From Methanococcoides sp. AM1 (lineage in GTDB: Archaea; Halobacteriota; Methanosarcinia; Methanosarcinales; Methanosarcinaceae), in assembly GCF_900774055.1 (NCBI RefSeq), contig NZ_CAAGSW010000004.1, positions 353,967 through 417,966 on the forward strand: a DNA stretch of 64,000 nt. Reading direction: 5' to 3'. The notes under the pieces were generated by a model, which did no database searches, was not told where the DNA came from, and saw nothing but the letters and a program-made list of their open reading frames with translations. The position numbers and the translations under genes were made by a program. Position 1 is the stretch's first letter; the number at the start of each line of letters is the position of its first letter. Shown here piece after piece: positions 37,763-47,551 of the stretch.

Positions 37763-38416
37763 TCAATCAAAGAACAGAGCATCCTCTATCCTACCGAGCT
37801 CATGTCCAGTTGTATTGGAACCTGCTACATACCCTTTCGAGTTGGCCAGTAATCCGGAACCTACGGCCTGTGAGCCATAATTTGTAGTACCCACATCCAC
37901 AGAAAGTCCGAACACTTCCTCAAGATGTGCAAGTTCCTCCTGCGTCACCATTGGGTGAACCAGAAGTCCCTTGTTAGTAGCTACGCCAGACATTCCAACT
38001 GTCCCGAGGCCTGCAATTGTACCCCTATGAACATCCACACCAAGAACCCTTGATATAACCTCCATGGACCTGTCACTGATATCCGGATGCACTATTGCAG
38101 CCGTATCGTTTGCCAATATAACGTTCCCAGTGGCAGTGAGCCTGTCTGGAAGCACTTCCACAGGGACATCAACGTCTTTAAGATCGTTGACATTAGCATC
38201 CCTGGATAGTAAAAAACCATTCGAGTTGCCCCTGGAAAGGGAGCCAACAACAGTACTGCCATTTACCAGTGTAGAGATAACCCTGACATCAAGCAGTTCT
38301 GCAATCATATCAATGGCCTTCTTAGTTGTACCAATAGGAACAACTGCCACATCCTCTGTGCATGTGGCAAAAACCCCTAGAACGGGATTGTCGTAAATGT
38401 TCACGGTTTTGATCAT
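37763..38416 (-). CDS. eif6: translation initiation factor 6 (aIF6)
   Basis: This 217-residue anti-association factor binds the large ribosomal subunit. It shows the pseudo-symmetric repeats of the pentein fold, with NPVLGVFATCTEDVAVVP at the start, GTIAGLGTVGMSGVATNKGLLVHP and VGTTNYGSQAVGSGLLANSKGYVAG near the end. Length and sequence are typical of archaea. It sits between L31e and L18Ae. Confidence 0.96.
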   Translation of the reverse strand: MIKTVNIYDNPVLGVFATCTEDVAVVPIGTTKKAIDMIAELLDVRVISTLVNGSTVVGSLSRGNSNGFLLSRDANVNDLKDVDVPVEVLPDRLTATGNVILANDTAAIVHPDISDRSMEVISRVLGVDVHRGTIAGLGTVGMSGVATNKGLLVHPMVTQEELAHLEEVFGLSVDVGTTNYGSQAVGSGLLANSKGYVAGSNTTGHELGRIEDALFFD

Positions 38417-38465
38417 TATTGTCCTTTATACTTTTGTTGAATATTATCCATCATCGAAAGAAGGA

Positions 38466-38732
38466 TCAGGCAAGTTCTGCCTGAACTTCCCCATCTTCGA
38501 ATTTAGCTGCACGAATGCGTATTGAAGATGGTGGTTTCTGTGAACCTTTCTCCCAAACCTTGTGGTTGACGGAAGCATCGATCTTGATCTGTGAAGGTTC
38601 TGCCTTCATGTGTCTTACCAGATATTTCCTGATAAGTGAAATTGCCCTGCTGGAACGTTTCCACCTTGGTGCAAGCTTTGCTTGACGAAGTGGTATGGTG
38701 TAAATCTGTTCCTTTACCGCGTCTTCTGCCAT
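38466..38732 (-). CDS. rpl31e: ribosomal protein L31e
   Basis: This 88-residue large-subunit protein has [33 protein letters not shown] sequence and [21 protein letters not shown], diagnostic of L31e. The ATG at 38732 is preferred because AAGGTGATGACA precedes it; two upstream in-frame codons lie inside that site. It follows L39e by 10 bases. Confidence 0.95.
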   Translation of the reverse strand: MAEDAVKEQIYTIPLRQAKLAPRWKRSSRAISLIRKYLVRHMKAEPSQIKIDASVNHKVWEKGSQKPPSSIRIRAAKFEDGEVQAELA

Positions 38733-38742
38733 TGTCATCACC

Positions 38743-38898
38743 TTACTTTACATCTAAACTATTTCTTCTCCAGTGTCTTCTCTTAGGGTGGCTAACAACT
38801 TGTCTGTTAGTCTTTATGATAACCCAGGTTGGAACGCGCTGATTCTGGTTATGCGCCTTTGCCAACCTCATTTTCTGTCCTTTTGTATTGTGGCTCAC
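38743..38898 (-). CDS. rpl39e: ribosomal protein L39e
   Basis: This 51-residue basic protein reads [19 protein letters not shown], then [13 protein letters not shown] and [14 protein letters not shown], which is L39e. It was found by reading the gap upstream of L31e. Its start is a GTG at 38898 with GGTGAGATAA upstream. It opens the L39e-L31e-eIF6-L18Ae-prefoldin-ftsY series. Confidence 0.93.
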   Translation of the reverse strand: MSHNTKGQKMRLAKAHNQNQRVPTWVIIKTNRQVVSHPKRRHWRRNSLDVK

Positions 38899-39054
38899 TT
38901 ATCTCACCTGTGAATTGATTAATTGTAACGCCAATCTAAAAGATTTGCGTCTATAAATCGATTATCCTATAAATTATTAATCTATGTACGATAGATTCCT
39001 GCCTTCACATAACAAATTGCTTATAAATTGCTTATCCAAAACATCGTCAGACCA

Positions 39055-39648
39055 TCAGAAACGCCTGATAACCCTCGATTGAACATGCTCCGGAAATATT
39101 TCAAGTACTTTTTCATCACCATATTGCTGCCTTATCAGTTCACGAAGTTCAGTTTCATAGTCTGCTTTTGCAATACTATCACTTTGACCTTCTTCGATCA
39201 CCAGATATCGGCTCACCAGTAAATTAACGGCACTTCTACCATACCCATGAAGAGGGCATATGTAGCTTACACCAAACCGGTCCTCTATGCTTCGAACTTC
39301 TGCATCGGTCAGTTTTGGAACACGATCATCGCGCCGTACACCATCCGCGATAAAAGAAACATCATCTTCCTTTGCCAGCGTTTCGATCACGGTCTTGTGT
39401 ATGTGATTGATAGCGTTCCTTGGATAACCATCATCTATTATGATATCCAAAGCAGATTCCAATATGCCTCTGTCAAGTTCCAGGACCCTGTGGGAATAAC
39501 CCAGCTCATCTGCGGCAACCTTTGCAACTTCTCCAACCGGAAGGATCGAGAAACTGCAGGTCACAAGTTCGACGTCAAAGAAGGGATCAAGCAATATTGC
39601 CGATAGTGAACTATCTTTTCCTCCACTGAACAGTACCTGAGCTTTCAT
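39055..39648 (-). CDS. PP-loop ATPase (adenine nucleotide alpha hydrolase family)
   Basis: This protein of about 197 residues has the PP-loop motif LFSGGKDSSLSAIL at residues 6-19. Family members activate substrates by adenylation, often for RNA thiolation or related chemistry. A Cys-containing strand (VTCSFSILPVG), SFIADGVRRDDRVP and YICPLHGYGRSAV follow. The archaeal COG1365-type member encoded beside PDCD5 and S19e is conserved, but its substrate is unknown. The ATG at 39648 overlaps the PDCD5 stop region. Confidence 0.82.
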   Translation of the reverse strand: MKAQVLFSGGKDSSLSAILLDPFFDVELVTCSFSILPVGEVAKVAADELGYSHRVLELDRGILESALDIIIDDGYPRNAINHIHKTVIETLAKEDDVSFIADGVRRDDRVPKLTDAEVRSIEDRFGVSYICPLHGYGRSAVNLLVSRYLVIEEGQSDSIAKADYETELRELIRQQYGDEKVLEIFPEHVQSRVIRRF

Positions 39649-39650
39649 AA

Positions 39651-40007
39651 TCACATGCGCGTGATGGTTGGTTCACGTTTTTTGGGCTGCATCTGTGAAA
39701 GAAGCACTTTAAGCTTATCATCATCGATCATTGACTGCAGGCGACCACTTTGAGCAAGCATCACAAGCTGGGATTCAAGTTGTTCAGCCAGTTCCTTGCG
39801 TGATAGTTTCAGGCGAGTCAGCCTCTCGCGCGCCTCGGGGGTCATGATCTGACGAAGGACCGCCTGGACCTGGGCATCCCTTTCAGCCTGTGCCTGTTCC
39901 TGCTGGTATGCGGCCTGGGCATCATTTTGCATCTGAGGAGCAGCCTGCTGTTGCTGCTGCATTTCAGCAAGTCTCTTTCTTCGGATAGCTTCAATATCGT
40001 CCACCAT
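39651..40007 (-). CDS. PDCD5-family DNA-binding protein
   Basis: This 118-residue protein has an N-terminal basic helix (DIEAIRRKRLAEMQQQQ), a Gln/Ala-rich linker, and the PDCD5 core: MTPEARERLTRLKLSRKELAEQLESQL and KLLLSQMQPKKREPTI-like end. Archaeal members are small DNA-binding or chaperone-like proteins without a settled function. It lies between S19e and the PP-loop gene as in many archaea. Confidence 0.92.
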   Translation of the reverse strand: MVDDIEAIRRKRLAEMQQQQQAAPQMQNDAQAAYQQEQAQAERDAQVQAVLRQIMTPEARERLTRLKLSRKELAEQLESQLVMLAQSGRLQSMIDDDKLKVLLSQMQPKKREPTITRM

Positions 40008-40116
40008 TACTTCATCACGTCCTTTCCGATTTAATTATAATGGCCCTGATAGAACCATCATATAGCAATTGTCATGTATCTGAGCAGGATGGGAGATCAA
40101 CTCCCTTAACACCCAT

Positions 40117-40566
40117 TCAGTACTTTGCAAGTTCTGGAATTGTTTCAACAAGCTCGTTCTTGACCTCAACTGCCATATTATCAAGCAGTGACTGGCCAGC
40201 AGGAGCGATTACTCTTCCGCTCTTCAACTTGCGGACAAAACCTGCATTTTCGAGTTGCTGAGCTGCTTCCCTTGCGACAGAACCGCTTCCTTTTGCTTTC
40301 TTGGATGGGTTTGCGCCTCTCCTCTTCTTACCGCCATAGACAGACCTTAATCTCTCCACACCGATAGGGCCTTCCATGTAAATGGTCCTCATAATAGCTG
40401 CACAGCGGGTGTACCACCATTCATTATCAATAGGTGGTAATTCTTTATGAACACCTGTCTTAACGTGAGCTGCCCATACGGGAGCATCAATCTGATCGTT
40501 CTCTTTTAGTTTCTCTGCCACCTTTGCAATAATATTTGCAGCAGGAACATCATATGCTGTAGTCAT
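40117..40566 (-). CDS. rps19e: ribosomal protein S19e
   Basis: This 149-residue small-subunit protein has [41 protein letters not shown] and [19 protein letters not shown], typical of S19e. The ATG at 40566 has CCAAGGAGGATAAG upstream. A longer frame lacks support. It starts the S19e-PDCD5-PP-loop group upstream of L39e. Confidence 0.95.
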   Translation of the reverse strand: MTTAYDVPAANIIAKVAEKLKENDQIDAPVWAAHVKTGVHKELPPIDNEWWYTRCAAIMRTIYMEGPIGVERLRSVYGGKKRRGANPSKKAKGSGSVAREAAQQLENAGFVRKLKSGRVIAPAGQSLLDNMAVEVKNELVETIPELAKY

Positions 40567-40763
40567 CTTATCCTCCTTGGAATGAAATGTATCGATTGGA
40601 TTTCTATTTGATTTATTCAGTAAACTTGTTACCAGCAAGTATAATTATCTACCATAATGTGTGCATGGAAATAGGGTTGTAATTTATTGGTTAGTATATA
40701 CGTGTTTCGGCAGCTTTCGCATATACCCCTGTACTCATGTATTGCATTATAGATAATCGAGCA

Positions 40764-42035
40764 TTATTTCCTGAAAGTCTGCTCCCTTCCAGGTCCTACG
40801 GACACGTATTCAATGGGTACTCCCATCAATTCTTCAAGACGCTCGACATAGTTGCGGGCAGGTTCGGGAACATCTGCATAGTTTTTGACGTCTGTGAGGT
40901 CATCAGCCCAGCCAGGCATATCTTCATAAACGGGTTTGCACCTGTCAAGATCGGAAGTATCGATCGGTGGATAATCCAGCCTTTTCCCATCGAGCTCATA
41001 GGCAACACATATTTTATTAACTTCGAGACCGGTCAGCACATCTAATTTTGTCAATGCGACACTTGTGTAGCCGTTCAGGAAGATCGCCTTCTTCAAAAGC
41101 GGGAGGTCGAACCAACCACATCTGCGGGACCTGCCGGTAGTAGTACCGAACTCGTGACCCACATCATGTAAATGTTTGCCTGCCTCATCATCAAGCTCTG
41201 TTGGAAGCGGCCCTTCTCCGACCCTTGTTATATAAGCTTTAACAATACCAAGAACCTCATCCACCTTAGTCGGACCAACACCAAGATTTGCACATGCTGA
41301 ACCTGCAATAGTGCTTGAAGAGGTCACGAACTTCTGAGTACCGTGGATAACATCAAGATGTGTGCCCTGTGCCCCCTCAGCCATTACATTCTTGCCATCT
41401 GCAATAGCTTTGTTGACTTCATATGAAACATCTGTAACATACGGAGCTAACCTCTGACCAAGTTTCACATACTTATCAATGAGTGCCTTATCGGTAACAA
41501 TTGAAGGGTCCCCTCCAAGTTCCCTGATAGCTGCCTCTTTGGAAGGTGCCATCTCTGAAAGTCTGCGCAGGAGTTTCTCGGAGTCGACAAGGTCACCCAT
41601 ACGGATCTCATCCCTTGCGATCTTGTCCATATAAGCAAAAGCAATACCCCTCTTAGTAGTGCCGATCTTCTCCTTACGGGAAGATTCACGAAGACCATCC
41701 TGCTCAATATGGTATGGCATGATGATACTGGTCTTTGCATCGATACCAAGCTTATCGGAATGAATTTTAACATCACCTTCTCCAAGCATATCGATCTCCT
41801 CTGCCAGAACCTCAGGGTTCAGGACAGTACCCGGACCTATCAACACTCTTGAATCAAGTAAAAACCCGGAAGGTATCAAATGTAGCTTATAAACATTCTC
41901 GCCAACTGTTACCGTATGACCGGCGTTGTCGCCACCCTGGAACCTGACGACAAGATCGTAGTCTTTTGAAAGCAGATCAACGATCTTTCCTTTTCCTTCA
42001 TCACCAAACTGTGATCCTGTCAGAATAGTAAACAT
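40764..42035 (-). CDS. purA: adenylosuccinate synthetase
   Basis: This 423-residue enzyme joins IMP and aspartate with GTP in AMP synthesis. The N-terminal GSQFGDEGKGKIVDLL P-loop (about 8-23), QGGDNAGHTV (catalytic His), GTTKRGIAFAYMDK, AQGTHLDVIHGT and TTGRSRRCGWFDL are all present. It appears complete and is a single-gene unit. Nothing unusual is seen. Confidence 0.96.
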   Translation of the reverse strand: MFTILTGSQFGDEGKGKIVDLLSKDYDLVVRFQGGDNAGHTVTVGENVYKLHLIPSGFLLDSRVLIGPGTVLNPEVLAEEIDMLGEGDVKIHSDKLGIDAKTSIIMPYHIEQDGLRESSRKEKIGTTKRGIAFAYMDKIARDEIRMGDLVDSEKLLRRLSEMAPSKEAAIRELGGDPSIVTDKALIDKYVKLGQRLAPYVTDVSYEVNKAIADGKNVMAEGAQGTHLDVIHGTQKFVTSSSTIAGSACANLGVGPTKVDEVLGIVKAYITRVGEGPLPTELDDEAGKHLHDVGHEFGTTTGRSRRCGWFDLPLLKKAIFLNGYTSVALTKLDVLTGLEVNKICVAYELDGKRLDYPPIDTSDLDRCKPVYEDMPGWADDLTDVKNYADVPEPARNYVERLEELMGVPIEYVSVGPGREQTFRK

Positions 42036-42313
42036 AGAGGGGGAAATTGCAGTTTATACATATAAAGCATTTGGCAACATTAGAGACTTTAAGATAATAT
42101 ATCCACTTTTGATGCTCAAATAATAATTTATTCCGACGAAGGAAAGTATGGCAAATCACTCACTGCAACTTAATAAAGTGTAAGATTAAGGTTAAATTGT
42201 CGATCATATGAAAAACTGCACTAACAAATACTATCAATCCCAAAATTAAATATGTTACAAACCATAAACATTATCAATATATTACTGACATATAAGATTC
42301 CGGGGAGTTCATA

Positions 42314-42982
42314 TTGGATAATATAAATTTAAAAATACATTCTTCTGCCAGGATATATGGGTCAAGCACTATAGGAGATAATTCAGTAGTACTTGAAAAC
42401 GTTATACTTGGATATCCGGAACATAAGATCCTCTCCCAAATAGTAGAAGGTGATACCCCCATCGAAGATTCTGATTTTCAGGGATGTGAAATTGGCCCCA
42501 ACTCATTCATAAGACCGAATACAACGATCTTCAATAATGTCAGGACAGGCAACAACTTCAGGACCGGACACAACTGCATAATACGTGAGAACACTACCAT
42601 CGGCAATAACGTCCTGATAGGAACAAACGTGATCATCGATGGAAACGTTACTATTGGAAACAACGTCAGCATTCAGGGGAACGTCTACATTCCAACGCAT
42701 GTGACGATCGAAGATAACGTATTCATCGGTCCATGTGCAGTACTTGCAAATGATAAATATCCAATTCGTAAAAAATACAACCCTGAAGGCCCCATAATTC
42801 GAAAAGGAGCATCAATTGGTGCAAATGCCACCATCCTTCCGGGAGTTGAGATCGGAGAAGGTGCGTTTATAGCAGGAGGTGCGCTGGTGACACGAGAGGT
42901 ACCTCCATGGAAACTTGCGATCGGATGCCCTGCAAAGATCGAAGAGTTGCCAGAAGAACTTAGGTCATTAAATAGCATCTAA
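42314..42982 (+). CDS. left-handed beta-helix acetyltransferase (WbpD/WbbJ-like)
   Basis: This 222-residue protein is made almost entirely of hexapeptide repeats ([28 protein letters not shown] type), the fold of sugar N-acetyltransferases. It ends with [22 protein letters not shown] and a short helix. The start is TTG at 42314 with GGGGAG upstream. With the next two genes it forms the acetyltransferase/aminotransferase/dehydrogenase trio that adds a 3-acetamido group to UDP-sugars. It would acetylate the amino group made by the aminotransferase. Confidence 0.82.
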   Translation: MDNINLKIHSSARIYGSSTIGDNSVVLENVILGYPEHKILSQIVEGDTPIEDSDFQGCEIGPNSFIRPNTTIFNNVRTGNNFRTGHNCIIRENTTIGNNVLIGTNVIIDGNVTIGNNVSIQGNVYIPTHVTIEDNVFIGPCAVLANDKYPIRKKYNPEGPIIRKGASIGANATILPGVEIGEGAFIAGGALVTREVPPWKLAIGCPAKIEELPEELRSLNSI

Positions 42983-43011
42983 TCGAACTTTACTCTAGCA
43001 CATCCAGATCC

Positions 43012-43041
43012 AATCTAATCTAATCTAATCTAATCTAATCT
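43012..43041. repeat. pentanucleotide microsatellite (AATCT)6
   Basis: Six perfect AATCT units stand between the acetyltransferase stop and the aminotransferase start. The unit is not a multiple of three and is outside coding sequence, so length change would alter only the spacer. Confidence 0.9.
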
Positions 43042-43084
43042 GATCAGGCCATGCAGGAATAATTCCAAACACATGAGGAATAAA

Positions 43085-44161
43085 ATGATCCCAATAGCAA
43101 AACCCAACATTGGAGATGAAGAGATAGCTGCGGTATCCGAAGTGATGGCTTCAGGAATTATCGCAGAAGGAAAGCGTGTTGCAGAATTTGAAACTACTTT
43201 TGCTGACTATATCGGTACAGAATATGCAATTGCAGTAAACTCCGGAACGGCCGCTCTTCATGCAGCACTGCTGGCACATGGGATCGGAAAAAATGATGAG
43301 GTCATCACAACATCCTTTAGCTTCATAGCAACTGCGAACAGTATAATGTATACCGGTGCAAGACCAGTATTTGTGGATATTGAACCTGAAACATTCAATA
43401 TCAACACTGATCTGATAGAAGATAGTATAACCAAAGATACAAAGGCAATAATGCCGGTACACCTCTACGGCCATCCGGCAGAGATGAAGCAGATAAATGA
43501 AATTGCAGAAGATCACAACCTGACAATTATTGAAGATGCATGCCAGTCTCATGGTGCAACTTACCACGGAAAGAAAGCAGGTTCCTTCGGGACAGGAGCA
43601 TTCAGCTTCTACCCTACAAAGAACATGACCACCGGTGAAGGCGGAATAATAACCACCAATGACAGCGAAGTTGCCAGAAAAGCAAGAATGATACGTGCAC
43701 ATGGTTCACAAGAACGTTACATTCACGAGATGATAGGATATAATTTCAGAATGACTGATATTGCAGCTGCAATTGGTCTTGTTCAGCTCAAAAAGGTCGA
43801 TGGATTCAACCTTAAACGCCGGAAGAATGCACAACTCCTTTCAGAAGAACTAAAAGATGTAAACGGAGTTACCATTCCAACGATCAGGAAAGGATGTGAA
43901 CATATGTTCCACCAATACACCATAAGGACGGAAGCACGCGATGATCTTGTCACAAAGCTGAATGAGAATGGAATCGGGACCGGTGTCTATTACCCAATAC
44001 CAATACATATGCAACCGACATATATTGCAGCAGGATACAATTACGATCTGCCAGTATGTGAAAAAGCAGCAAAGGAAGTACTCTCACTTCCGGTACACCC
44101 GGATGTTTCAGAGAAAGACATTAAACACATAATCAAAACTGTAATAGAGGGAGTAAAATAA
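43085..44161 (+). CDS. DegT/DnrJ/EryC1 sugar aminotransferase (WbpE-like)
   Basis: This 358-residue PLP aminotransferase has AVNSGTAALHAALLAHGIG, DACQSHGATYHGKKAGSFG and the PLP-lysine segment SFYPTKNMTTGEGG near residue 180, then the Arg-rich MIRAHGSQERY. It belongs to the group that transaminates 3-keto UDP-sugars. The ATG at 43085 is chosen because GAGGAAT precedes it. It is two bases from the dehydrogenase gene, so the pair is co-translated. Confidence 0.88.
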   Translation: MIPIAKPNIGDEEIAAVSEVMASGIIAEGKRVAEFETTFADYIGTEYAIAVNSGTAALHAALLAHGIGKNDEVITTSFSFIATANSIMYTGARPVFVDIEPETFNINTDLIEDSITKDTKAIMPVHLYGHPAEMKQINEIAEDHNLTIIEDACQSHGATYHGKKAGSFGTGAFSFYPTKNMTTGEGGIITTNDSEVARKARMIRAHGSQERYIHEMIGYNFRMTDIAAAIGLVQLKKVDGFNLKRRKNAQLLSEELKDVNGVTIPTIRKGCEHMFHQYTIRTEARDDLVTKLNENGIGTGVYYPIPIHMQPTYIAAGYNYDLPVCEKAAKEVLSLPVHPDVSEKDIKHIIKTVIEGVK

Positions 44162-44162
44162 A

Positions 44163-45098
44163 ATGACACGTGTAGGAGTTATAGGTGTTGGTGCTATGGG
44201 GCAGCACCATGTCAGGATCTACAACGAAATGGAAGGAGTGGAACTTGTAGGAATATCCGATGTCGATAAGGACAGGGTCGAAGAACTGGCAACAGGATAT
44301 GATGTCAAAGCTTATACTGATTATGAAGAGCTCTTAAAAGAAGATCTCGATGCAGTAAGCATTGTTGTACCAACTACACTCCACAAAAAGGTCACATTGG
44401 ATGCTATAAATTCAAACACGAATGTACTTGTAGAAAAACCCATTGCAGATACACTTGAAAATGCAGACATAATGATAGAAGCCGCTGAAAAAGCAGGGGT
44501 TATCCTTATGGTAGGACAGATCGAGAGATTCAACCCTGCAACAACAAAGATGAAAGAAATAATCGATAGCGGACTCCTTGGAAAGATAGTCTCTATTTCC
44601 ACAAAAAGAGTTGGCCCTTACAACCCAAGAATCAGGGATGTGGGAATCATCTTAGATCTTGGAGTACATGACATCGATGCCATATCATATATGTACGGCA
44701 GCAATGCCAAGGATGTCTACGCCATTGCCGGCAAGGATATTCATTCAAAGGAAGACCATGCATCCATAATGCTTAGATTTGATGATGAACAGGCAGGTGT
44801 AGTTAATGTTAACTGGCTGACCCCACACAGAGTGAGAAAAATGGAAGTTATCGGAGTAAATGGGGTAGGATACCTGGACTATATCGATCAAACAGTTACG
44901 ATACATGATGCTAACTGGGTAAGAAATGCAAAGGTTGAGAAAGCTGAACCACTGCAGAAGGAACTCGAACATTTCATCAGCTGTGTAGAGACAGGAGAGA
45001 CGCCCCTTGAATCAGGTATTGATGGAAAACATGCACTAAAAGTCGCACTTTCAGCAATAGAATCCTATAATAGTGACAGTATAACCAGGATTGACTGA
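44163..45098 (+). CDS. Gfo/Idh/MocA-family sugar dehydrogenase (WbpB-like)
   Basis: This 311-residue NAD(P)-dependent oxidoreductase has Rossmann motif GVIGVGAMGQHHVRIY (3-18) and the conserved VEKPIADT lysine motif, then LDLGVHDIDAISYM with the catalytic His region. In Methanococcus maripaludis a comparable set makes UDP-GlcNAc3NAcA for the archaellin/S-layer N-glycan. The same reaction is likely here but the exact substrate is inferred. It is the last gene of the trio. Confidence 0.85.
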   Translation: MTRVGVIGVGAMGQHHVRIYNEMEGVELVGISDVDKDRVEELATGYDVKAYTDYEELLKEDLDAVSIVVPTTLHKKVTLDAINSNTNVLVEKPIADTLENADIMIEAAEKAGVILMVGQIERFNPATTKMKEIIDSGLLGKIVSISTKRVGPYNPRIRDVGIILDLGVHDIDAISYMYGSNAKDVYAIAGKDIHSKEDHASIMLRFDDEQAGVVNVNWLTPHRVRKMEVIGVNGVGYLDYIDQTVTIHDANWVRNAKVEKAEPLQKELEHFISCVETGETPLESGIDGKHALKVALSAIESYNSDSITRID

Positions 45099-45101
45099 AT
45101 T

Positions 45102-45142
45102 ATCCTTAAGCTTAATGTAAATTTTAAGGATCTTTATTTTTT
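45102..45142 (+). terminator. terminator after the sugar-nucleotide genes
   Basis: ATCCTTAA (45102-45109) pairs with TTAAGGAT (45124-45131), followed by CTTTATTTTTTAA. The T-run and its place just after the dehydrogenase stop suit an intrinsic terminator. Confidence 0.6.
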
Positions 45143-45313
45143 AACTAAACAATAACTTACGGTTACTGGAAATTAAGAAATTCCCGGTAGCTTAATTTTG
45201 AGGAGATCGAGGAGATTGTATACTTGAAGTTCCAGATACATAAATTAAAATAGATAATTCCTTACTATTAAAACCTAATAGAGAAGCGGGCAAAAAAAGT
45301 GCATTGGCAGAGA

Positions 45314-46549
45314 TCACATATCTCTGCCGCGCTTTACGATAAGGACCAAAAACACAATGAAAAGTACTAAGGCCAGATTCTGGTCCAGAGTTTGGTCTTC
45401 ATCATCTTCAGATGTTGAATCCCCTAGAGAAACATCATCTGGTATTACGCTTGAAGCCGGAACTGCAGTTATTGCAAATGGTGAAAACCCCGGGGTTGAA
45501 GATTCAAAATAAACATAACCATCTTTTTCACCCATATACATGGTTTGGAGAGCCTCCCATTTACCATCAGAATTTCTGTTCAATCTGATAGCTGAAGCAT
45601 TAATATCATTTGTTTCCATCCATGAGGTTTCGACCCTGAAACCAATTGTCATGGATTCAATATTTGCAGGAGTTGCAAAACCGTATTTCCCAACCCATAT
45701 GTTCATATTCTTATAAACAAGCCCCTCGGGATCATCTTGAACAAAAGCAGACCGATCTTTCAAAACTTCAATAGTTGTAGTTATAGAACCTGAATTTTTT
45801 AGTGGAGTAAAGTTTACGTTAACAATCGGGTTATCGGGTGAATTGAAATGATAGGACATATTCATTCCCTTATAAACCGTCCTTTCAGTAACATCTTTGA
45901 ATTCAATATTCCCAAATTGCTCACCGGAATCGCCAGCACCTCCGCCCCCACTACTTCCAGAACCAGCACCATCGGTGCTCCCTCCGGATGAAGACGTACC
46001 TGATATGCTCACTACAGCATTTTCAACCGATATTGGAACTGCTGTTCCACTGGAATTACTTACCACAACATTGCCCATCTGCAAGTTAGATTGACCAGAA
46101 CCTTTTGTATTAAAAACAATAGTTGCAAGTATGCCAGGACTTGTGACCTCATCTTTTCCAAAAAGAACACCATGTGCATATATTATGGACCCACCTGTAT
46201 TGTCAATAGTACCTTCACTGAAGAAAGTAGCACCAGTATTACTAAACAGATCCCCCTCTGATACACTTATTACATCAAGAACAGAACCATCAAAATATAG
46301 ATCGAACTGTGCTCCGGATATAGGTATGTCCGGATCTATGTAGACATCAACAATAATTTCCGAACCCAATTCCACAGATTGATTATCAGGAGAAAGACCT
46401 ACAACAGTCTCAGCAGAAACCGGACTTATAAGAGCAAATGATAATAATACCAGCAGAAAGACCATAAAGAAACGTGCCGGTAAATTTGAATCAGGGGTTT
46501 TTAGAAGACTATTCGTAAAACTATCTGGAATTATATTTTTATTGATCAT
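45314..46549 (-). CDS. cell-surface protein with cohesin-like and PGF-pre-PGF domains
   Basis: This exported protein of about 411 residues has a hydrophobic signal segment at about 30-45 (FFMVFLLVLLSFALI, then SPVSA). A cohesin-like beta domain at 50-180 begins VVGLSPDNQSVELGSEI. A Gly/Ser linker spans 190-215. A PGF-pre-PGF-type domain follows at 220-365 (VYKGMNMSYHFNSPDNPI, then STPGFSPFAITAVP). The end is a membrane helix and basic tail (ALVLFIVFLVLIVKRGRDM) that anchors it. The ATG at 46549 is preferred over the GTG at 46561. The partner of the cohesin-like domain is unknown. No dockerin is seen here. Confidence 0.8.
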   Translation of the reverse strand: MINKNIIPDSFTNSLLKTPDSNLPARFFMVFLLVLLSFALISPVSAETVVGLSPDNQSVELGSEIIVDVYIDPDIPISGAQFDLYFDGSVLDVISVSEGDLFSNTGATFFSEGTIDNTGGSIIYAHGVLFGKDEVTSPGILATIVFNTKGSGQSNLQMGNVVVSNSSGTAVPISVENAVVSISGTSSSGGSTDGAGSGSSGGGGAGDSGEQFGNIEFKDVTERTVYKGMNMSYHFNSPDNPIVNVNFTPLKNSGSITTTIEVLKDRSAFVQDDPEGLVYKNMNIWVGKYGFATPANIESMTIGFRVETSWMETNDINASAIRLNRNSDGKWEALQTMYMGEKDGYVYFESSTPGFSPFAITAVPASSVIPDDVSLGDSTSEDDEDQTLDQNLALVLFIVFLVLIVKRGRDM

Positions 46550-46561
46550 ATTGAGCACCAC

Positions 46562-46849
46562 TTATAAGAAAAAATTAGCTACTTATAAGATATTTATCTG
46601 TTGATTGAAACCACTAGAAGAGAACTTTGAGTTGTGTGGGGGAATATATTGGTGGTACAATAATTTCTGTAGTTGTGTTCAGGAATGGTCTCAATGTTCT
46701 CTCCTAAGGCAAAATATGATATAACTGCTTAATAGATAAACCTTTTCATAAATAGACGGGTTTTTTAGAAAAAACTTAATCTTCCCAATAAATGAAATAT
46801 AATTGCTAAAAAATATAATATTAACTTTCGTAAAAAATAAATCAAATCA
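46562..46849. other. intergenic region, no gene recognised
   Basis: About 290 very AT-rich bases separate the surface protein from the TPR gene. I see no RNA gene, long dyad or plausible ORF. Confidence 0.5.
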
Positions 46850-47542
46850 TTATTTTGCTGGGAAAAACTGCTTGCATATCGAATCTTTCAGTACTTTCCT
46901 GCCAACCTTCCCTTTTTTTCTGCATGTACCTGCTGAGAAATAACGACATGTATTACAGCAGTAAACCCGCTGATCCAGTTTGTCCCGGATAACTTTTTCG
47001 TGAAGATCGGTCTCACCCAATCCACGATGATACTTGTAATCATTCCAGTCAGCATAATATATCTGACTCGTAAGCGTAGAAACTGCCGGAGGATCCCATT
47101 CATCATAGGTTGCTCCGACCTCCGAAGTATTTGAGGTGATCTTTGGAACAGATTCCTTTGATCCACTACTTAAAAGATCAATGATCTCTTCCCTTAATTC
47201 AAGGAAGAGCTCATCATCAGGCTTTATTGCCAGTGCCCTGTTTATGTATGTTTTTGCGCCCTCAAGGTTACCAAGGCTTTTCAGGCAAAGTGAGATATTA
47301 TAATATACAGGATATGGTCTTGCCACAACGCCTATGCTCAGGATCTTTTCATAAATATCTACAGCTTCCCTGAATTTGCGTTGCTGCTGCAAAAGGAGAG
47401 CCATGTTGTTCAATGCGTGGACATTTTTAGGCTGTAGCTGTAAAGCCATTTTAAAATAATGTTCTTTTCTTTCAACGTCCTTTTCAGATCTTCCAGAGGC
47501 AATGTACCTCTCAACGATCTTACTTACATCATCTTTTGCCAT
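46850..47542 (-). CDS. TPR-repeat protein with C-terminal Cys cluster
   Basis: This 230-residue protein has three to four tetratricopeptide repeats over residues 8-115 (YFKMALQLQPKNVHALNNMALLL and INRALAIKPDDELFLELREEI type). The C-terminal part has YCCNTCRYFSAGTCRKKG and SICKQFFP, six Cys that could bind zinc or an iron-sulfur cluster. TPRs mediate protein contacts; the partner is unknown. It lies nine bases from a membrane-protein gene on the same strand. Confidence 0.78.
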   Translation of the reverse strand: MAKDDVSKIVERYIASGRSEKDVERKEHYFKMALQLQPKNVHALNNMALLLQQQRKFREAVDIYEKILSIGVVARPYPVYYNISLCLKSLGNLEGAKTYINRALAIKPDDELFLELREEIIDLLSSGSKESVPKITSNTSEVGATYDEWDPPAVSTLTSQIYYADWNDYKYHRGLGETDLHEKVIRDKLDQRVYCCNTCRYFSAGTCRKKGKVGRKVLKDSICKQFFPAK

Positions 47543-47551
47543 AGAATATCC

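Noticed and set aside
43012..43041. AATCT repeat as a CRISPR-like or phase-variation element
   Set aside because: It is a short simple repeat with no spacers and lies outside coding sequence, so only a spacer-length effect is possible.
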